Shown: piece by piece, positions 22,659-28,411 of the stretch
Layout: each line of letters opens with the position of its first letter
Position numbering within the stretch: the first letter of the stretch is position 1
NCBI GenBank assembly: GCA_002344355.1
Contig: DDTN01000021.1
Span: 11,798-40,208 of the forward strand
Origin: Proteobacteria bacterium UBA2363
GTDB taxonomy: Bacteria > Pseudomonadota > Gammaproteobacteria > Xanthomonadales > UBA2363
Direction: 5' to 3'
Length of the DNA: 28,411 nucleotides
Notes under the pieces: model-generated
The model's input: the letters and a program-made list of their open reading frames with translations, nothing else
Told to the model about the DNA's origin: nothing
The model's database searches: none
Program-made: the position numbers and the translations under genes

Positions 22659-23109
22659 TCAGTCGCGGAAGGGGTCGTGCAGGATCCGGTACGGCTCGGG
22701 CGTCATGCCCAGCGCGGCGTAGACCGCCTGGGCCCGGGCGTTGTCGTGTTCGACGTACAGGCGCAGGCCGCAGACGCCGGGCGTGGCGCGTGCCTGGTCG
22801 CGCAGCGCGCGGTACATCCGTCCGAACAGGCCCTGGCCGCGCGCCGCCGGCGCCACGTAGACGCTCTGCAGCCACCACCAGCGGCCGTTGCGCCAGTCGC
22901 TCCACTCGTAGGTGACCAGCAGGCAGGCGACCACCTCGCCGTCGCGCTCGGCGACCCGGTAGAAGCCGTGTGCGGGGTCGGCCAGCACCGCGGCGACGCC
23001 GGCGCGCAGGGTGGCCGGGTCGAGGCGGCGCTGCTCGGTTTCCCAGGCCATCGCCGCATTGAAGCCGGCGATCGCGTCGATGTCCGCCGGCACGGCGGCG
23101 CGGATCGTC

Positions 23110-23120
<11 letters not shown>
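22659..23120 (-). CDS. GNAT-family N-acetyltransferase
   Basis: A 153-residue acetyltransferase with the GNAT fold: beta4 WWWLQSVYVAP (81-91), the acetyl-CoA-binding P-loop ARGQGLFG (93-100) and the late LYVEHDNARAQAVYAALGM (121-139). Substrate unknown. The ATG at 23120 lies 11 nt inside the 3' end of ntrC, so it is transcribed and translated with the NtrBC operon, an unusual partner. It could modify a protein or small molecule involved in nitrogen response, but this is only suggested by position. The gene converges on the YheT-like hydrolase gene. Confidence 0.87.
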
Positions 23121-24506
<1,386 letters not shown>

Positions 24507-24510
<4 letters not shown>

Positions 24511-25526
24511 GACGGCGCCCCGGCCGGCAGCGGCAGCCACAGCGAGAACACGGTGGCGCCCGGACGGCTGTCGTAGGCGATTCGGCCGCCGTGCTCGGCG
24601 ACGATCTCGTGGGCGATCGCCAGGCCCAGGCCGGTGCCGCCGTCGCGGCCGCTGACCAGGGGCAGGAACAGCGTCGCGCGCACCGCGTCCGGGACCCCGT
24701 CACCGTCGTCCTGGACATCGATGCGGACCGCGCGGCCGCGGCCGCCGGCCAGCCGCGCCCCGTGTTCGGCGCGCGTGCGCAGGACGATGCGGCGGGCGCC
24801 GGCGTCCTGGGCGTTGTGCACCAGGTTGAGCAGGACCTGGACCAGGCGGTCGGGTTCGCCGGGGCACTCGGGCAGGCTGGGATCGTAGTCGCGGACGATC
24901 GTCGCCTGCTGGCCGTCCTGCAGCAGGCGCACGCGTTCGAGCAGGCCGTGCACGTTGACCTGCACCGGCGCCACCGGCCGTGCCGGCGCCAGCAGGCGGG
25001 TGGTCAGCCCGGCCAGGCGGTCGACCTCGGCGACGATGATGGCCGCGTAGGCGCGCAGGTCGGCGTCGAGCACGCGCCGGGCCAGCAACTGGGCGGCCCC
25101 GCGCAGGCCGCCGAGGGGGTTCTTGAGCTCGTGCGCCAGCGCCCGCAGGCTGGCGGTGATCGGCACGCCGGCGACGGTGTCGTCCGGCTGCACCTCGAGC
25201 AGGGCGCCGGGCGCCGGGCCGAGCGGGCTCAGCACGATGCGCAGGGGCGGTGCGCCGGGGCGTCCGGGCTGCGCCGGAAGGCGCACGGCCAGGCCATTGG
25301 CGCGGACCCGGGCAAGCGCCGCCGCGAAGTCGGGCCAGGTGCGCGGGTCGGCGTTGCGGCCGGCGCGGTCGGCGGCCGGCAGCAGCTCGGCCAGGGCCGG
25401 ATTGGCCCAGGCCAGGCGGCCGTCGGCGTCCAGGTAGCCGACCCCGGTGGCCAGCGCCTCCAGCACCGGCACGGCACGCTGGAGCTCGGCCGGCAGCCCG
25501 GTGGCGGCCGTGGCGGTCGACACCAT
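24507..25526 (-). CDS. ntrB: Nitrogen sensor histidine kinase NtrB
   Basis: A 339-residue cytosolic kinase. An N-terminal PAS region (about 16-110, with ATGVGYLDADGRLAWANPALAELL) is followed by the H-box SLRALAHELKNPLGGLRGAAQLL (126-148) with phosphoaccepting His132. The N-box VLLNLVHNAQDAG, the G1 box DDGDGVPD and the G2 box GTGLGLAIAHEIVAEHGG close the kinase. It would phosphorylate NtrC and be switched to phosphatase by PII (glnB, not in window). No membrane segment is present. The ATG at 25526 starts 7 nt after the stop of the META-domain gene; residues further upstream in the same frame are antiframe of that gene. Confidence 0.93.
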
Positions 25527-25533
25527 GGCCCGG

Positions 25534-25968
25534 TCAGTCGGCGGCCGGGGACGGCTCCAGGCGCGCGAGCTCGTTGCCATCGGCAGCCAGCAGCAGCAGG
25601 GCATCGCCGTCGCGGCGCCAGGCGGCGACCGCCTCGAGCCTGCGCAGGAAGTCGGCTTCCCGTTCCGCCACGCGCGCGTCCATGCAGGCCATCTTGGTCG
25701 CCGCGACCGGTCCGAAGCGCAGGCCGTCGGCGGCCAGCCACTGCACCTGGCCGCTGAACCGGTTGCAGCCGGCATGACCGGCGACGCGGCCGTCGGCCAG
25801 GAACTCCAGGGTCGGGCCGCGGGCATCGGCGGCCAGGCCGGCCAGGCGCCAGGCGCCGGCCGGCGGCTCGTCGCGGACCCCGCCCGCGCTGCAGGCGCAG
25901 ACCGCCACGATCAGGGGCAGCGCGGCCAACGCGCGCGCGAGGCGATGGCGAAGGTTCGGGCTGGACAT
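25534..25968 (-). CDS. META-domain (HslJ-like) lipoprotein
   Basis: A 144-residue protein with a signal for export (basic start, hydrophobic 14-25). The probable lipobox VCAC (23-26) has an atypical Cys before the Ala. The rest is a META domain (about 38-135): GAWRLAGL, TLEFLADGRVAGHAGCNRFSGQ, FGPVAATKMACMD, READFLRRLEAV. Proteins of this type, including HslJ, are linked to heat or novobiocin resistance and outer-membrane integrity, but their activity is unclear. A GAGGAGG box before the ATG and a TAGGAT hexamer further upstream at 26017-26022 may mark the promoter of the operon. It leads an apparent four-gene operon with ntrB, ntrC and the GNAT gene, a combination I do not know from other species. 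Confidence 0.8.
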   Translation of the reverse strand: MSSPNLRHRLARALAALPLIVAVCACSAGGVRDEPPAGAWRLAGLAADARGPTLEFLADGRVAGHAGCNRFSGQVQWLAADGLRFGPVAATKMACMDARVAEREADFLRRLEAVAAWRRDGDALLLLAADGNELARLEPSPAAD

Positions 25969-26075
25969 GGCGGGCCTCCTCGACTGCGGCCGGCCCGGAT
26001 GGCCAGCGGCGCCGCCATCCTAGCCCGGAAGCCCGGCGCGGGGGTGCGCGGGCGCCGCCGTGGACGCCGGCGCGA

Positions 26076-26513
26076 TCAGCGCACGTGCAGGAAGGCGTGG
26101 CCGCCGATCACCGCCACCACCCGGGCGCTGCTCCAGGCCGGGTTGGCGATGCTCTGGGCGTAGAAATGGTCGGCGTCGGGGACCACCAGCTGGCGCTGCG
26201 CCGGCGGCAGGGCCCAGTTGGTCATGGCCTCGCCGGCGATCCGCCAGGCGCGGCCCCAGGCATTGGCGTTGCGCAGGGTGTAGCGGGGGCTGACCAGGCT
26301 CGGTGCGAACTGGCCGCGGGCGTTGACCACGGCGCACACCGAGTCGCCCCAGCGGCCGGCCTCGAGCCGGCGCATGGCGACCTCGGCGACGGCCTTCTGG
26401 CCCAGCACCGGCTCGCTGCGCGCCTCCAGGTAGACGGTGGTGGCAAGGCAGGTGCGGTCGGCCAGCGGCTGCGGCAGCAGCGAGGCCAGCCAGAGCAACC
26501 ATTCGAGCTTCAT
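26076..26513 (-). CDS. SleB-like cell-wall hydrolase
   Basis: A 145-residue protein of the Hydrolase_2 (SleB) family, whose members are lytic transglycosylases/amidases acting on peptidoglycan. Family landmarks are TVYLEARSEPVLGQKAVAEVAMRRL (26-50) with catalytic-type Glu30, RGQFAP (66-71), HFYAQSIANPAW (116-127) and IGGHAFLHV near the end. A hydrophobic start (4-13) could be a short signal peptide or anchor. The ATG at 26513 has an AAGGAG box about 10 nt upstream; the frame extends further upstream but without similarity. A perfect 12-pair hairpin sits just before the ribosome-binding region. Confidence 0.88.
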   Translation of the reverse strand: MKLEWLLWLASLLPQPLADRTCLATTVYLEARSEPVLGQKAVAEVAMRRLEAGRWGDSVCAVVNARGQFAPSLVSPRYTLRNANAWGRAWRIAGEAMTNWALPPAQRQLVVPDADHFYAQSIANPAWSSARVVAVIGGHAFLHVR

Positions 26514-26536
26514 CGGAAAGGACTCCTTCTTCGATC

Positions 26537-26564
26537 GGCGGACACCGGCCTTCCGGTGTCCGCC
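26537..26564 (-). promoter_or_regulatory. 12-pair hairpin before the SleB-like start
   Basis: The arms 26537-26548 and 26553-26564 are perfectly complementary over 12 bases with a four-base loop. On the minus strand the stem ends 23 nt before the ATG at 26513, immediately ahead of the AAGGAG box. It could be a leader structure affecting translation or the terminator of an upstream message; no T-run follows. Confidence 0.45.
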
Positions 26565-27023
26565 AGCACGTTGCGGGATCCACCCGGGCACGACGACGCC
26601 ACGACGGCGCACCGTGCCTGGTGTATCCCCGGGAAATTCCGGTCGGAGCGACCGGGATGAGGGTCCGGGGCCGCGCGCCTGGGCGCCGCGGTGGAATCCG
26701 GACCCGGGACCGGTGCAGCGGCTACGCGCTCCGGCCCCTGGGGCGGCGGCGGCACCTGGGTGCGGCCGCGTCTGTGGGGTGTCGACCTGGCGGACAAGTC
26801 CGGTGGACCGATCCGCCAGGCCAGCAGATCGGGGCGGACTATGCTGCCGTCCGGCTTAATGAACCTGAAACAAGTGCCCGGAACTATTGACTTTACGTTC
26901 AGGCCGCAGTAGGCGGGCGATTTTCGACCGCCGGTTTCCGGCAGCGTTCCAGGCGGTCGCCGGGCCAGCGAAAAGCGCGCCGGTGCGCGACGCCCCGGTT
27001 GGCGCCGGAACCACCCGGGGGGC
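26565..27023. other. Intergenic region with AT-richer patch and hairpins
   Basis: Part of a 510-nt gap (26514-27023) between two minus-strand genes. I see no gene. It holds an unusually AT-rich patch (about 26850-26905) within a GC-rich background, and a hairpin with an internal loop (26787-26794 with 26812-26819, plus 26798-26801 with 26805-26808). A smaller hairpin pairs 26912-26916 with 26928-26932, and 26918-26920 with 26924-26926. TTGACT at 26887-26892 on the plus strand resembles a -35 box but has only a poor -10 (TAGGCG) 17 nt later. Whether this holds a small RNA or a promoter cannot be decided here. Confidence 0.5.
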
Positions 27024-27998
27024 TCAGCCGGGCCCGCCGCCGGCCTGCCAGGGCAGGCGGTCGAGGTCGACGTTGCCGCCGGAGAGCACCAGCCCGACAT
27101 GGCGCCCCGCGAACCGCGCCGGCTCGGCCAGCACCGCGGCCAGGACGATGGCGGCCGAGGGTTCGACGACCAGCTTCAGGCGCTCGAAGACCAGGCGCAT
27201 GGCGGCGACCGTGGCGTCGTCGTCGACCAGCAGCACCGCCTCCAGGTGCTGGCGCAGCACCGGGAAGGTCAGCCGGCCCAGCTCGGCGCGCAGGCCGTCG
27301 CAGAGCGTGTCGGCGACCCGCCCGGTGATCCGCTGGCCGGCGCGCAGGCCGTCGTGGGCGTCGCTGGCGCCGCGCGGCTCGGCGCCGAACAGGCGCAGGT
27401 CAGGGCGCAGCCCGTGGCCGGCCAGGCAGGCACCCGAGAGCAGGCCACCCCCGCTGACCGGGGTGATCACGGTATCGATCTCCGGCGCCTGCTCGAGCAG
27501 TTCCAGGGTGGCGGTGCCCTGGCCGGCGATCACCCGGCCGTCGTCGAAGGGATGGACCAGGCAGCCGCCGCCCTCGGCCAGCACCTGCGCGGTGACCCGG
27601 TCGCGGTCGGCCTGGGCGACCGCGCAGGGCACGATGCGGGCGCCGAACGCGGCGATCGCATCGAGCTTGACCTTCGGCGCGTTGGCCGGCACCACCACGG
27701 TGGCGGCGATGCCGCGCTCCCGGCACGCCAGGGCCAGGGCGGCCCCGTGGTTGCCCGAGGACTGGGTGACGACGCCGCGCGCGGCGCTGGCCGGATCCAG
27801 CGACCAGACCGCGTTGCTGGCGCCGCGGAACTTGAAGGCGCCGGCCCGCTGCAGGTTCTCGCACTTGAAGTAAAGGTGGCAGCCGGCCAGGGCATCCAGG
27901 GAGCGCGAGGTGAGCACCGGCGTGCGCCGGGCATGCGGCGCGATCCGCGCCGCGGCGGCGCGGATCGCCGCCAGGTCGGGCAGGGTCTGCGGATCCAT
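27024..27998 (-). CDS. Threonine/serine dehydratase-like PLP enzyme
   Basis: A 324-residue fold-type II PLP enzyme of the threonine dehydratase / serine racemase group. The PLP lysine is K56 in AFKFRGA. SSGNHGAALALA (80-91) binds the substrate carboxylate, SGGGLLSG (182-189) holds the cofactor phosphate and LSGGNV (305-310) has the pyridine-contacting serine. It lacks the C-terminal ACT-like regulatory domain of biosynthetic IlvA, so it is a catabolic-type dehydratase, serine racemase or hydroxyaspartate ammonia-lyase; sequence alone does not choose. The ATG at 27998 was preferred to a GTG at 28049, which would add 17 Pro/Ala-rich residues. It follows the histone-like gene by 57 nt on the same strand. 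Confidence 0.9.
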   Translation of the reverse strand: MDPQTLPDLAAIRAAAARIAPHARRTPVLTSRSLDALAGCHLYFKCENLQRAGAFKFRGASNAVWSLDPASAARGVVTQSSGNHGAALALACRERGIAATVVVPANAPKVKLDAIAAFGARIVPCAVAQADRDRVTAQVLAEGGGCLVHPFDDGRVIAGQGTATLELLEQAPEIDTVITPVSGGGLLSGACLAGHGLRPDLRLFGAEPRGASDAHDGLRAGQRITGRVADTLCDGLRAELGRLTFPVLRQHLEAVLLVDDDATVAAMRLVFERLKLVVEPSAAIVLAAVLAEPARFAGRHVGLVLSGGNVDLDRLPWQAGGGPG

Positions 27999-28055
27999 GG
28001 GCCTGGCGGCGTCGGGTGCCTGGGATGGCGGCCGGCCGGGGCCGGCCACCCCCGG

Positions 28056-28411
28056 TCAGCGCTTGTCGCGCTTGCCCTGGCTGCGGCGGTTGGCGGCGCC
28101 GACATGGCCGAGGATGGCCTTGTTGCCGGCCTCGGCGAAGTGCCGTTCCTGGGCGACGCCCTTGGCCTCGTTGCTGACGAAGCCGGTGCGGGCCTTCTTC
28201 GAGCGCGAGGTGCCGGGCGGTTCCATCGGCACCGGCGCCTTGACGGACAGGGTGGGCACGCCGAACAGGCCGGTGCCTGCCGCTGCCGCCGGCTTGCCTG
28301 CAGCGGCGGGCCTCGCCGTGGCCGGCTTCGCGGTCGCCTTCCTGGCGGTCGCCTTGTTGGCCGTTGCCGTGCTGGCCGTTGCCTTGCTGGCCGTGGCCTT
28401 CTTGGCCGTGG
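28056..28411 (-). CDS. Histone-H1-like Ala/Lys-rich basic protein (5' end outside window)
   Basis: The frame is open from the stop at 28056 to the window edge, so the start lies beyond 28411. The visible N-terminal part is a tandem pentapeptide repeat (T-A-x-K-A type, as in ATASKATASTATANKATARKATAK), then a Pro/Ala/Gly linker. The conserved-looking basic C-terminus (KARTGFVSNEAKGVAQERHF, then GHVGAANRRSQGKRDKR) ends the protein. The Lys/Ala-rich repeats resemble histone-H1-like and AlgP-type proteins that bind nucleic acid. Function would be DNA or RNA binding by inference. A GTG at 28259 is in frame but lies inside the coding region and is not a plausible start. Confidence 0.75.
   Translation of the reverse strand, partial: TAKKATASKATASTATANKATARKATAKPATARPAAAGKPAAAAGTGLFGVPTLSVKAPVPMEPPGTSRSKKARTGFVSNEAKGVAQERHFAEAGNKAILGHVGAANRRSQGKRDKR
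28333..28411 (-). repeat. 15-nt coding tandem repeats
   Basis: Five imperfect 15-nt units (28333-28347, 28348-28362, 28363-28377, 28378-28392, 28393-28407) continue to the edge of the window. Each encodes an Ala-Thr-Ala-x-Lys-type pentapeptide of the histone-like protein. The unit boundaries keep the frame, so copy number can change without breaking the gene. Confidence 0.85.

Noticed and set aside
26621..26890. Plus-strand peptide containing GGIRTRD, like the known artefact from frames antisense to tRNA genes
   Set aside because: I could not fold the reverse complement into a proper tRNA: the T-loop reads TCCGGATTCC rather than TTCGAATCC and the acceptor stem does not close. I therefore call neither a tRNA nor a protein; a decayed tRNA-like sequence or chance remain possible.
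28333..28411. Short direct repeats that could suggest a CRISPR array
   Set aside because: The units are 15 nt with no spacers, in frame, and encode Ala/Lys pentapeptides.

Overview
The window looks like ordinary chromosome from a very GC-rich gammaproteobacterium, most likely of the Xanthomonadaceae/Rhodanobacteraceae (Lysobacterales) group. This is judged from GC content of roughly three quarters by eye, strong third-position G/C bias, gene content (hemD-hemX-hemY, secB-gpsA, rsgA, rep, NtrB/NtrC) and a secreted lysyl-endopeptidase-like protease with a C-terminal beta domain of a type I associate with this group. Placement is inference: there is no rRNA or tRNA gene to anchor it. I see no prophage, IS transposase, CRISPR array or obvious island.

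Layout from left to right. A secreted serine protease (-) is followed by the tRNA methyltransferase trmL and an outer-membrane beta-barrel protein (+). Next come gpsA, secB and a membrane rhodanese (-), then a thioesterase/lipoprotein pair (-). The heme group hemD, hemX, hemY (+) leads to a MAPEG-family membrane protein and an MipA/OmpV-like barrel (+). On the minus strand follow an SGNH hydrolase, the transaminase alaA and a DUF4345 membrane protein. The plus strand then carries rsgA, a DUF1704 QEGLA/HExxxH putative metallopeptidase and the helicase rep. An unrecognised membrane protein and a duplicated DUF2845 secreted protein (-) precede a PlsC-like acyltransferase and a YheT-like hydrolase (+). 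The right side is all minus strand: META-domain lipoprotein, ntrB, ntrC and a GNAT acetyltransferase in one compact operon, an SleB-like cell-wall hydrolase, a serine/threonine dehydratase-like PLP enzyme, and a histone-H1-like Ala/Lys-rich protein cut by the window edge.

Many gene pairs are translationally coupled: hemX/hemY by ATGA, rsgA/DUF1704 by GTGA, ntrB/ntrC by GTGA, thioesterase/lipoprotein by TGATG, acyltransferase/hydrolase by 14 nt, and ntrC/GNAT by 11 nt. Stop codons are almost uniformly TGA.

The most unusual signal is a dispersed, structured intergenic repeat, about 70 to 126 nt long with up to three tandem hairpins. It occurs at 110-180 (-), 3502-3627 (+) and 10256-10381 (+), and a shortened relative borders gpsA at about 3633-3659 (-). 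The only three TAG stops among the complete genes here (protease, gpsA, hemY) are each the first three bases of one of these elements, and two copies show compensatory base-pair changes in the stem. The element therefore seems to combine a stop codon and a terminator-like structure, and deserves a genome-wide look.
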